64,000 nucleotides of DNA from contig JAQFVV010012529.1 of the NCBI GenBank assembly GCA_028023455.1, positions 1,984,001-2,048,000 on the forward strand. Direction: 5' to 3'. Shown one piece after another: positions 1 through 12,115 of the stretch; position 1 is the first letter of the stretch; the number at the start of each line of letters is the position of its first letter. Position numbers and translations under genes: made by a program. The DNA comes from Epiperipatus broadwayi. Its lineage: Eukaryota > Onychophora > Udeonychophora > Euonychophora > Peripatidae. The notes beneath the pieces are model-generated. The model saw only the letters and a list, made by a program, of their open reading frames with translations, did not search any database and had not been told where the DNA came from.

Positions 1-307
1 AGATTTTCTTTGAAGTATATAGTAGAAAAAACTACGTATTTGATTGGTGATTACATGTTGACAAAAGTCAAGTAGTTATTAAATTGAAGAGTGAATATAT
101 ATGGAAATAACTAGCCTGCACTGTATTAGTTTTAATAAAAAGAAAAAGTGAGCATGAGGAGCAAACAGTGTTTATGCATATGTGTCCACGCAGTAACACA
201 TATCATTGTAGTATAGTATATTAACAAAATAATTGTGTCATTATTTCAAACAAATCCAACTGTTTAATTGGTTAATATAAGTTAATGATATAATTTGCTA
301 TTGCTGG
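1..307. other. AT-rich intergenic, nothing recognised
   Basis: No open frame, repeat or structured motif was recognised. The last five bases (GCTGG, 303-307) act as the left target duplication of the solo LTR that follows. Confidence 0.5.
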
Positions 308-1079
308 TGTTGTGTATTTACTTATGAGTTGCATAAGGCAAAACACAATTAATTAATAACTAAAATTTACACTATAAGGTTTATTACCAGTTATACAACA
401 CAAAACTAGAATATATACAAGCTCAATTATAAATAATATATACACATAATAATAATAATGCTCCTAGAGTTCTTAAACACTTTTTAAATATAATCTGACA
501 ATTAGTCTCATTTAATGCATGGACTCCTTTACAATTAGGCTAAATAAATAATAGTTCCCCAAATTAATACCTAAGAGCCCTTTAAGGCTTACTAAAAAAC
601 AAAATAAAATTGAATAGATGGATTTTTATACCTTCAGATTCCGAAATATCTGGGTTTATTCCTTGCAGATGTTGACTGATTACCAATGATATTTATTATG
701 TCCAAAAACACTTCACCAACACAAAGTAGGAAAAGAGCAAAAAGTCACTTAACTCTACTGTCCTGAGCTTTTATACTTTTCAATTTAATTGTTCTCTTAT
801 CCGCAATTTTGATTACTTAAAATTCTTTTGCGAAGCATTTACTTAATTGCACTTTCTGGATCTACTATTTCCATTAAGATTTTATCTTTACTAATCCGTT
901 CAACATTTGCATTTCCATTCTTTTCATTAAGTCTGTTGAAACCTTTTAATTATGTAACTAATCATTTACATTCCTAAAAGTTTTCATTATCATTAATTAA
1001 TACTTTTAACTTAAACTTCTGGAGTATTCTTATCGATCTTTTTTATCTATAATATTTCTTGCACTTAAAAATACTACAA
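308..1079 (-). repeat. Solo LTR 1 of an LTR retrotransposon family
   Basis: This 772-bp block aligns by eye along its length with 28994-29793, including the shared internal stretch around 'cttcagattccgaa'. On the plus strand it begins TGTTGTGTATTTAC and ends near ACTACAA. The flanks GCTGG (303-307) and ACTGG (1080-1084) match at 4 of 5 bases, as expected for a Gypsy-type target duplication. A TATA-box-like TATAAAAG on the minus strand near 769-778 suggests minus orientation, with the 3' end at ACACAACA. No internal region or second LTR lies next to it, so it is read as a solo LTR left by LTR-LTR recombination. Orientation is an inference. Confidence 0.7.
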
Positions 1080-1149
1080 ACTGGTCATTCTGTTTACACA
1101 TTATCTTCTAGCATACCATATATGTGGCAGATATTCTATAATGCAATAA

Positions 1150-1235
1150 TCTGAGTGATGGGTCATGTGAAAGTCTCTGCTCATATATCCTATATATTAC
1201 ATATATTGATACAGGTATATAATAAGCCTGTATTT
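1150..1235. repeat. Short dispersed repeat, inverted copy at 53037-53113
   Basis: About 76 bp from the stretch 'gggtcatgtgaaagt' to 'aataagcctgtattt' matches the reverse complement of 53037-53113 with only a handful of differences. Termini and class are unknown. It may be the edge of an unrecognised transposon. Confidence 0.6.
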
Positions 1236-1239
1236 AGGT

Positions 1240-4200
1240 TATTAAAATGCACACTGTAACAGATAAATTGTACAATAAAAAAGAATTGTAAAAGCTAGAT
1301 CTGATATAGAAAAATTAAATAATTGTGAAAAAAAAAAGAAAGATAATATTTATCAAGTAAATTATAGCTTAAAAAAAAAATTCAGTATATATTTGAAAAT
1401 TTATTAATTTAATTGCAACAAGCTGCTTTTTAAAAAATCTTAATCCAAACTCTAATTTATGATTACATTCAGTTGTTAAATGAAAAAAAAAAAAAACCTT
1501 ACTTGTATTTTAAACAAGGAATTTAAAAACAAAGAACATCAATTATTCAAAAATATATTAATTTTGATTTATTGTTTTAAATACTTTCATAACAAAGTTT
1601 TGCATCATTATAAAAGTAAATATACATATTTTAAAGTTTTAAATTATTAATTAAATAAATTTATACAGTATAATATTTAAACAAAATTGTAGATGATAAA
1701 ATTAATGTTTATTTACATTTTAATAGACTTAGATTACAATGAGGATGTAAAAAATGTATTCTTGAAATCTGAACAATTCGCAAATCTGAAAAAGCCTACA
1801 ACTAGGAATTTCATATTAATAATGTTTTACTTGTATTATGAAAGGAGATACTTGTAAAACAGAATAATACATTTAAATGTTTGGGAAGTTGACAAAATGG
1901 CTCAGGTCAAAAAATCATTATTTTGTCAATTTTTGAAATTTCTGCTTCATGTAAAAGTACAATTTTATCTTTACTTTATATTGAACTATATATTATTAAT
2001 ATTGTAATTATAAAAAAGTTTTTTAAAGTTTTATTTTATTTTTTTATTTATTACCAATTAAAAGATAAACTACAAATTCAGTATTTATAGGTGTGAATGT
2101 CATACTTAGTAAGCTAATTAAGTATAAAATCAATAAACATCACATAATCACCATTTAAGTATAAAGTCCTTATGGTATAATGATCACTGCATTTGCATTA
2201 AGAACAGTAATTTAGACACCTTATCTATGACTTGGAAGACTAATTCATGAGGATTTCTCAATAAAAATTAGGATTTTTAAAAATTATCTGCCCCATTATT
2301 AAATCAGTTAGCCATTTTATATTGATTGATAAAGTGGTGCATACCCAATTTTAAATGGAGCATGAGTTCAAAATAATCAGAGTTTGTCATATATGAAACC
2401 ATTGTATTTTATCAGCCATTGATGATGATGGAATATTTTGTTTAGATTATGTTCTAATGCGACAAAAATTTGATTATTAAAAGAAAGGGGAATAGAAATT
2501 GGATGCTTTTGAAATATGCTTTCTGGAAAAAATATAAAAAAGTAATTGAATTAGTAAAATTAGACATGCTGAGATAAAAAAATTGTTAAAGAAAGTAAAA
2601 AGAGTATTGAAATAAAAAATGTTACTGTAACAGTACAGAAAAACATGGAGTGAACCTGGGGTGATGGAAAATTATCATCACCAATCCCAAGTTACTACAA
2701 AATTTAAATATTAAATATAAAGGGAATATTAATGAATATGAGGAGCAAGAGCTAAGCCTGAGAGATCAGCGCAGAATTAATTATGAGTTCACTAACATTA
2801 CGGAGTAATAAGAATAATCATGCATCATCAAGAATGATCAAAAATAAAATCAATAGTCAACTTTGTGACTGGATTTGAAAATGGTCCACTATAGACCAGG
2901 CTAATTATTTAGCTCTTGCTGAGCTTTTGAAAGATTATATAAATAATAATTTGGCTATACAAACTTAAGTGCTTATCTGTAAGAATATAACAATTAAAAA
3001 AATAATGCTAGAATACTAAAAATATTCTAACCATCATCAATACTTTGATCACTTGTATTGACCAACTTAATTTCTAAATAAATAGTTAAAATGAAATGTA
3101 GTGCATGGACTTTAAAGAATATCCTTTTTGTGCCATCCAGATTAAAGAAGTAATGAAATCATCAACTGGATATCTTTAAACATTAAACATAAACCTCTTT
3201 TATATAACAGACGATTATGCACGAATCCAGCTCAGTGAGCAAAAGCTCTATAACTGTTATTGTGAGCAAGAGATATAATACAAACATGATATTCTAAAAC
3301 TATTTAATGATTGAGTAAATTCACTAGAATATCAATGAAATATAGATTTATTAATTAAAACAAAATGAAATTAAGATCTGTTGAGCATGCTATAAATACA
3401 AATTCAGCATTCTGATTTTGATTAATACAAAAAGAAATAAGCTATCACATTGTGATTTACAAATATCTGAATACAGAAAACTCTTTATATATCCACACAC
3501 ATATGCTGGTATAATATAAAATGAACATTATTGAATTGTCATAAACCTATAAATGAAATTCACTTTTATGATACATAATTAATTTAACAATTTGCAGAGA
3601 TTTTTAGATGGTTACTTGAGACATCTATATGAATAAGCACAGACATGCTGTATAAAACATTCTATTCATTTTTAATGATTCATAAATAATGATCAATTTA
3701 ATATATGTTGGGTATCAATTCAGATGAGAGCACTATAAACTCATTCCCATAAAATATACATTAAAAAATAGATAGTATGAATCAAAGTTATTAATTAATT
3801 CATTATTTCTTTTTTTAAAAAAAATCATGAGATTCAGTTTGGAAAGTTCTTTTCTTAAAAAAAAAAATGTTGACTTTTTGTTTCTTCATTTACAATAACA
3901 TTTTTGCAGTTTACTTTTTTTTCTTAAAAATTTCAAAATAAAATAATTTATGAATCAATTCTTTGTGTTTAGATGTTGTTTTACTTTTAAATGAGAGATT
4001 TTAACAATCATCATTTTCATTACAGAAAGAATCTGAATTTTACGTTTAATAAATAAAACTGGAAATGATCATTTATTTTCTTTCATTATTTTAGATTTAG
4101 TTGAATAATTTAATCAAAAATTATTTACCATTAAAACCAGCTGATATCTGTAAGTACTTTATATACACGACACAGTACCTTTGTCTGTGCTTCTTTGAAT

Positions 4201-7200
4201 ATTGATGAAACTACATATATAGCATGCTAATCTCTTGGTAAGCTGGTCCCTTCTAAAATCATAGGCTGGTTTATTCTCATCTACAGGGAAGGTATAATCT
4301 GGTAACCTGGCATACACATAGCACCATTTAGTCTAAAATTTGATAGACTTCAGGCATACTGGCTAGTACACATTATATATGGGCTAATGAAGCACAGAAT
4401 ATCTGGCTCCATGTGAATCAAAACTCCAATGCTGCACTAGCAGCATCCAGATCCACTGCCTTTTGTCTTCAGTTGTAACTTCATAGTCACCATGCTGTCA
4501 TAATCTGTAAAAACTATTCTAATCTTTTTTCCTATCTTTTTTTAGTCAGAGTGAATTAAAAAAAAACACTAATTAAAGGTAAGTTTTTTTTATCTTGATT
4601 GAAAAAAGTTAATGACTCTTCTCAATTTATCTTAATCCTTTCAAAAACAGCTTTATAGATTTTTATCAAAATATGTTGTACAAGCTTTAATTAAAAACAT
4701 ATCTTTAATCAAAATAGATAATGGAATTTTATAATTACCTGTAAGTATATCTATTGTAACATGAAATATACTTGTTTTAATTTCAAAATCAGAATTAACA
4801 GAAATATTAATTAGACCTTTTTAAATATTTCATTAATAGTAAATTTTTTAAAATTCAAAATTATTTAATCCTTAACAGTTTTTCCAGTGTAATATAGAAA
4901 ATATCTACAAAAAAAAATTGTGTTTATTTTTCCTTTTCCTTTTAACTTTATATATGTAGATACACACACATACTACTATGCTATTGTATGCCATGACACA
5001 CATAATAACTTTCAATATATTGGGAGGAAATATAAAAGATGTAGAAGACAGAAATTATAAATAAGTTATGAAAATTGCAAATAAAGCAAAATATTAAAAG
5101 GTTTTGAGAAAATAGTTTGGAGATCTATTTTTCCCTCAGTTCATATTTAATAATATGAGCCATTTATATCATTTTGATGTCTATGCATTTTTTTTTAAAC
5201 ATTTGATGACTAATATAACATAATTTTGGAACATGCTTTTTTATATTAAAAAAAATATATAGAAGTTTAGATACATTTTTTGGACAATAATTGGACAAAT
5301 AACTGGTGTGGCTATAAACCAGTTACCTGAAAAATATCAAGAATTACTTAGAAATTTCTAGTCCCCCCACCCCAATTTCACAATTCCATTCAGGGTTGGA
5401 CCATAAGTTGTAGTCTTAGCAAGTGGATGAATATTTTCAGTCAAAAATATTAAAGAAATATCTTAATGAAACATTCTTTTTACATATATTCGATCTTGGA
5501 TTGATTAATTGTAATGTTGAAGAAGTTAAATTTCATAATATTTCTATTATATTTAAGTTGTAAAGAACTGTTAAAAGTTAATGATATAGTTCTAAATGTG
5601 AAAGTACTAGAATAAATTGTATTAAGTGGGTAGCAAGCAATCTCAAATCATCATATTTGCCTTTGGACAGAGAACTTAAAATACAGTACATGTAATTAAC
5701 ATTAATTGGATGAAAGTCAATACTGGTAATTTTTTTATATCCATCTTCATCAGAAACTAGTTGGAAATAAGTTTAGCCATTCTTAAATCTTGAAGAAGAA
5801 GAAAAAGAAAGATGGAAAAATGAAAAAATATAAATTTAAAAGATATACAAAGAAAAGGTTGGAATTACAGTGACTATGTGTAATTAAAATATTGAAATGT
5901 GTCTATGCAGTTGTATTATCCTGTTGTCAAGTTGATAACTGTTTCTGTATTGATTTCCATAAGTAAAGCCAGTCAAGTAAAAGAAAACAAAGTGATGACA
6001 AAAAATAATGATGATTAATTTAATTATAAATTGTCATAAATAATTATTAGTGAATTATGAAGATTTATAATTTTCATTCATCTTTCTATAATATTTACTT
6101 TTGTATTATGCATAAATTTATTAGAAATCATTCATATTTGCTACATAACAGCAATGTATCAAAAACATTATAAAGAGATAGGAATATAATGATATTACTG
6201 ATTTATTTAATGAGATTATTGCTGACCAAAATATAGTTACATACTGAAGAAGCATATCTATTTGTCCAGTATATAAAAAAAAGCAATAAGAAATACTGCA
6301 GTAATTGTAGAAAAATGGCATATAGAATTTATAAAGTTGATAAATAATGAATAATTTATTAAAATGCTTATTTGAATATCATAATCTATCAGTGTTGTTA
6401 TATATATATATATGTAATATTATTGCATTCTAAAATGCAACAAAACCTTAGACAACTATGTTTATATATAATAATTACAGAAATAATAACAAAGATATTA
6501 TATAGAACATGGTTTAATTGTTATTCAGGGATGTCATTCTACAATTGTTCATTACAATTATTTTTTATATAATAGATGTCATAAGACAGTAGAATTGTGA
6601 AATATTATGCTATATAATTTGTTTTAAATATTTTAAATTACAATAATAAAAAAATGCAAAAGTTTTGTGTAGTACTGGCATATTTAAACATTTAATTTAA
6701 TTGTTATCACATTCATGACAAACCACCTTTTTGATTGTTACTTAGGTCTCTTCCCATTTTATACATATATAGTTGTCTTATCATAATTATACTTATTAAT
6801 TTTAATAATTTATTAATGTTTTAGCAGTTATAGATTTCAAGGACGTTAAAATTATATTTAATTGTTTTTACAAGAAACTCAAAAATGATAATTTAGTACA
6901 TCTGTGATAAGTGCTATTTTATTTAATCAGTTTTTATTGACTTTTCACATATAGTGTATACATATATATTATCTCTCGTACATACACCAATTTGCATTGC
7001 TTACTAAGTGTATTTTATATGATTTAGTTTAGTATAGAGTTTCATTATTGTCTTCATATCTAAGAATGAGAATTTAGTGTTTCCATGTTATAAAAAGATT
7101 AATAATGGTAATGCAAATTCATGGATATCTATGAAAAAAGTAAAAATAAATATGATTCAGTATTAAAATAAATTTTTAAATTTAAAAGGGACTCAATGGA

Positions 7201-7714
7201 CTAAAAAAAAAAAAGGGAAAATTAAAAGCAACTCAACAACTTGTTTATTTTTTAACAATTGCAATAGTTTTTGTATATATATATATATTGTGACAGTATG
7301 ATATGGAGAAGTAGATGTAAGATGGATATAGAGTTGATTTAAACACATCTACCTTATATATATTTATTTCAAAATGAAAGACCTATGTGAGAAATCTATA
7401 ATTTGTATGGCCCACAAGCTAGAGACTATTAATATTTATAGAATTTGTAATTTAAGACTACAGAAATTATACTTGATGATAATAAAATCATATCCATATA
7501 TATGAAAACCTAATTCCTTCGCTCACAATATTACAATATGAATTTATTTGGTTAGTGATTATTGCTAGCTCTTATGACTGAATCTACCATTGATAAATAT
7601 ATCTGGTGATATGAATTGGTGTTTAATTGTATAGACTTACTTGAGTAATATAAAATGAAGCAACTAAAGCTACGATTTAAATTTAATAGATAAATATTTT
7701 ATTTATATTGGTAA
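1240..7714. other. 6.5 kb AT-rich intergenic, no gene found
   Basis: The stretch contains poly(A)/poly(T) runs, short TA microsatellites (near 6400-6412 and 7276-7290) and a small perfect stem at 5300-5325 (AACTGGT/ACCAGTT). A block at 4150-4520 is less AT-rich than its surroundings, but its open frames are short and match no family I know. The short open frames at 6121-6321 and 6372-6572 consist of low-complexity codons and are not supported as genes. Confidence 0.5.
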
Positions 7715-7722
7715 CTAGAATG

Positions 7723-9058
7723 GGTAATCATCTGAAATCCGGGCATGGCTGCTTGATGGCATTGATGCTATACAAAATCAATCAAATGTAACATTATCAG
7801 GCCGCAACTTTTTTTTATATAATGATTTTTTTTTTTGATTAAACAAATTTTTATTTCATTTATAACATGATTTCTTTTTTATTAAACAAATTTTTATATT
7901 CATTTTCGTTGTTTTTTTAACCTGACATTTTTCTTTATTTAACAAATTTTGGTAATTTAACTTTGTGTTTATTTTTCTGATTTTAAAACTTTTGGCTGTT
8001 TCACCACGGAAAAACTTGTTTCAATCCCGTTGAAAAAATATAATACAATTATTTGGGACTTGTTTCGACTTTGTTCTACCTTTTTTTATTTGGGTTGACC
8101 AAATTGTTTTTCTTCTTATTAAATCAAAGTAACTTTTATGTTTTTGGGAGGTAAAAAATTGTTTTGAAACCCCCACCCTTACCTTCTGATAAATAATTGT
8201 AACAAAAAGTCTATTTTTTTTTTTTTTAACTTTTTCTCACTTTTTACTTTTATTTTGTTTGAATTACCTTCTTTTTTTTTGGCTTCTACAATAAACTGCT
8301 TTTTTTTTGGGGGGGGGGGGTTCATACTTTGTTATTATTAACAAAAAGTAAACAAAAATAGTAATTTATTTTAACCCCGCTGAAAAAAGATAACCCAAAT
8401 ACTTGCCAATTTCTAATGAAACAAAAAAAAAAATACACAAACTTTGGACTTTTTGAACTTATTTTTATTTATTATTTTATTATTGTAATGAAAACAGTCT
8501 GGTATTTGGGAGGACATTATGTACCTGAAATAAGGACACAGTCTCACTTTCTGTACTCGGCAATTCTGAAAAGTTTAAAAATTGCATGTTCTTCTGAGAC
8601 ATTTTATTGGTCTTGTATATTTTCCTCGCTGAAATGTGACTTAGCGCGTGAGCTTTGTCAAAGCATGTTCGAACATACCCTTTGCCAATTTTTTACATAT
8701 TAACATTTTTTTAGTGAAGGGTCAGGACCATATGACAATTATTAGTAATTAACAACATTATTTAAATATAAATGACATTACTCTATTATGGAGATTTGAA
8801 AAGTTGTACCGACTTGCAATTAAAACACCCTCAAGCGATACGGTAATCAGCTATGAATATAACATACACATAAGTTGTTTCGAAGCATAAAACAGGCCAT
8901 AATACTTTTGTGCAATGTCATGTAAAGTGGCTTGCAATGGGTAATACAATATAAATGTTGTATTAACCGTAAGGCTGGCCGCAGAAACGGCATTTTTATG
9001 TGTTTTGACACATAAACAATGCCATCAAGCGGCCATGCCTGGATTTCAGATGATTACC
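7723..9058. mobile_element. Non-autonomous DNA transposon, family M copy 1 (8-bp TSD)
   Basis: The ends are long inverted repeats of about 45 bp. The left starts GGTAATCATCTGAAATCC, and the right, read as reverse complement, starts with the same GGTAATCATCTGAAATCC, one position then differing. The flanks CTAGAATG (7715-7722) and GTAGAATG (9059-9066) match at 7 of 8 bases, giving an 8-bp target duplication. The subterminal motif CTTGATGGCA is shared with the element at 41423-42661, which also starts GGTA, has an 8-bp duplication and a T-rich centre. The interior holds long T tracts and a G10 run. The open frame at 8416-8703 matches no transposase I recognise. The GG start with 8-bp duplication would fit Merlin or an unusual hAT, but the superfamily is not established. 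Confidence 0.8.
8295..8322. repeat. T-tract followed by G10 homopolymer
   Basis: A run of T immediately followed by about ten G residues inside the family M element. It stands out in this AT-rich DNA. Its exact length may vary or reflect assembly error. Confidence 0.7.
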
Positions 9059-9091
9059 GTAGAATGTAAGTCATGAAGTTGCATATTAAAA

Positions 9092-9255
9092 TAACATTAG
9101 CTTATAATAACTAGTGTGTGTGTGTATTTATTTTATGGCTGATGTTTAACACGATACTTAGCTTGAATTAAAGAGAGATAACATTAACTTATAATAACTA
9201 GTGTGTGTGTATTTATTCTATGGCTGATGTTAAACAAGATACTTAGCTTAATTTT
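9092..9255. repeat. Tandem duplication, two units of about 85 bp
   Basis: Two adjacent units both contain 'taacttataataactagtg' (first unit with one difference), a short TG repeat, 'tatggctgatgtt' and 'gatacttagctt'. Differences are a few substitutions and a TG-repeat length change, so this is a fairly recent local duplication just outside the family M element. Confidence 0.8.
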
Positions 9256-10805
9256 GTTGATAATAATTTAGTATTCAGAATTATAAACTTATTATGGTCT
9301 ATGTTGGTGTTAAATCTAAATAAGTTATCTTGGTGAGTATCATTCAATAATTATTTACCCTTTTGTAGTTTTAAGGCAACTTTCTTTAATTGAATGTGTA
9401 AATGTGATTGTTTACTTTATATAATACTATACATGAAATCATTCTTTAACACTTATATATAAGTTATTTAAAATTAAAAACAAAAACTTGGAAGTCATCA
9501 TTGAAACATTTAGCATTCAAATATTCACTATACTGGGTAAAGTGGTCAAATTAGTATAAGAATTTGTAGATATCTGAAATGAAATGATAATAGCAGTAGA
9601 GAATTTGACTGAAATCCCTGGGATAATTCAATATAATCTATTTTGTACTACTTTTAATATTTTAACTCTTTTATATATATATGGTAGGTGGTTGATAATT
9701 ATATAATCCACTTTCAATATATATATATGAATCTATCCAAAAGTAAATTTTAATAATCATTGATTCCTGTGCTATCTAATAAGCTTATAGTATCATAATT
9801 CCTTTTAATATCAACTATAAATATTTATTTATTTTAGGTTATCCACAATCATCATAATATAGGTGTTAAAATTCCAACATGTGCATAATAAGTATGTTTC
9901 CAGGGAGATGTAATAAAATACTACATCTGGTCAGAGTTGTTATGGTCTCACCACTAAAACTTGATATGCTTGATATTCTATATTTGTTCTCTTTCTTTTA
10001 GTGAACAATTCTTAAAGTATTTGTTTAGAATTAATTTGGTTTCTTCTATGAAACTGATATTTCATTTTATTTATAACGGTTAACACTTTACTCCTAATAA
10101 GCATATGATTATTTTGTAAATGGCACTTTGAATGAATATTTTATTAAAAGTAAGAACAAATTTATAATGTGCTGGAAGTCGTGATTTTATTCATCAGATG
10201 ATGTTAATTTAAATCCATGGTCCTTAGGAAATGTGTTTGAATCTAGCAATCCATTTTTATTGTTCTTTTTCTAACTGGTCTTACTAATATGGACATTTCA
10301 GTAAAATAGAATATGCTAATTAAAATATAGTTTTTTTTAGGTAGTTGATTCTCTCAAAAAACTAAATGAAGTTCATAAAAGAGTTTCTTATTATCGATCT
10401 GTTATTTTTATAAAATAAAAAAAATAATCTTTTTTTATAATTTCCTTCTTGTTACTATATCACTTGTCTCCCATGGATTTCATTTGATTGTAGCTTTAAA
10501 CAATTGATGTAATAATGTTTATATAATATTAAATATACCTGCATGTACATATATGTAAATTATTATATGTGAAGTGTAAAGTGTATTAATCATTCATTAA
10601 TATGCAAGTAAATGATGTTATTTTAATAAAATAATTTCCCTAAAATTAAAATGTTTTCAATTTGTTCTTTTCTATTAGTGATTTTAAATGCAGTGTGATC
10701 ACAAGTTAAAATTATTATAGAAGTTTACCTACTAAATATTTGTACTAACTACATTCTGATAATCCTTCATTGATTTTAAGTTGAATTACTTTTAAACAAA
10801 ATAAG
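9256..10805. other. AT-rich intergenic, nothing recognised
   Basis: Short TA microsatellites occur near 9678-9692 and 9718-9728. No coding sequence or terminal repeats were recognised. Confidence 0.5.
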
Positions 10806-10807
10806 TA

Positions 10808-12115
10808 CACCTGGGTCTCATTTTATGTGGTAGATAGGTTCCTCAGAAAATGCGCACAAAAGAAATCACACAAAAATAGACTTTCCTTACCTTGAAAAAT
10901 GGGGGATATATACTGTAATTTTCCAAAAATCGCATAAAAGCAAAGCAACAACATAAAATTACTTTAAAATTCGCATAAAAAATAAAATATGACTAATAAA
11001 AAATTTCAAATTTGAAAAAAATTGATACAAGATAAACTTTTTTTACTTTTTTTATTAACTACAGTATTTAATTTTATTCAAAACAATATATTTTTATGTG
11101 TAATTTACATTTTTTTCATACATATATGGTATTTTAATTATTATCGCCATTTGAGACATCAGATTCATTATGATGTGATGTGATGTGAGGTACTGTAGCT
11201 TCTTAAATGAAGTCAAGAGGAAATACAACTAAAAACAATCACTGTTGATCCTTCCCATTTTGCTAAGCAATCTAAAATTGAAATTTTTGTTTCCAAAGAA
11301 ATTCATTTTCTTGGGTGTTTTTTTCTCTCCATTAGAGTAAACTAAAAGTTTAAAATAAAAATAAGAACTTAGACTTACGATAATAAAAAGATATCGACTC
11401 ACCATTGTTAGGCAAAATTTAATTGAAACTAACAATTATAAATTAAATTCTTATTTTTGTCTTTAATTTTTTAATTTTCAATTCCATTTAAAAATCAAAT
11501 TTCATCGTTTCACATCACCTTAATTTCAGATCATGTTACGTAATTTTTAAATTGTTAATTGCAATTAAAAATCAGATAATAATTGTCAAATTTAATTGTG
11601 TCCACCGCTGTTACTCACCTTTTAAAAATAAATTTGCGGACACTAAATGATTAATTGATTATGTACTCTTTTTATAAAAAGCAAAAATAGAACATGATTT
11701 AAAATGCAAAAACAACAACATACATAGTGTAGGCATCTATAACGTTTGAACAGATTTACATTATAATCTTGTAAAATTTAATGTGTGTATATAAAATGGG
11801 GAAATCCTGATTTTAAGTGAATTATGAATTTCTTTATTGCATAAATCTATTACAGTACTATTATAAAGTGCTGAAAATATTGAAATTATTAGATGGAAGT
11901 TGAACTCCAATAATGCACTATTACTTTAAATATGACATGAGTGAGCAAAATTTATAATATTTAAAGTAATAGCGCATTATCAGAACTCGACTTCTGATCT
12001 AATAATTTTTATCACATAAAAGAAAACCGCATACAAAGATATTAAGAAGAAACATGAATCGCATAACTTCAAAATCGCATTAAATAAATCCACATAAAAT
12101 GAGACCCAGGTTAAT
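10808..12115. mobile_element. Tigger/pogo-like non-autonomous DNA element, copy 1
   Basis: The left end reads CACCTGGGTCTCATTTTATG and the right end is its inverted counterpart (CATAAAATGAGACCCAGGT). TA lies at both flanks (806-807 side and just after the right end), consistent with a TA target duplication. Next to the termini are repeated CGCATAAAA-type words and a 'gataggttcctcagaaaa' block, a layout I associate with Tigger/pogo termini. A second copy with the same ends and subterminal sequence lies at 51216-52526. No transposase is encoded; the minus-strand open frame at 11229-11435 does not resemble one. Class assignment rests on termini and the TA duplication only. Confidence 0.75.
11886..12006. 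repeat. Palindrome nested in the Tigger-like element
   Basis: Two arms of about 48 bp (11886-11934 and 11958-12006) are inverted copies of each other, carrying 'gcactattactttaaatat' and its reverse complement, with a spacer of about 23 bp. The copy at 51-52 kb does not show this palindrome, so it is probably a separate small foldback insertion or a local inverted duplication. Confidence 0.8.

Noticed and set aside
8416-8703. 95-codon frame as a possible transposase fragment of the family M element
   Set aside because: No transposase motif could be recognised, and the related element at 41.4 kb has no equivalent frame.
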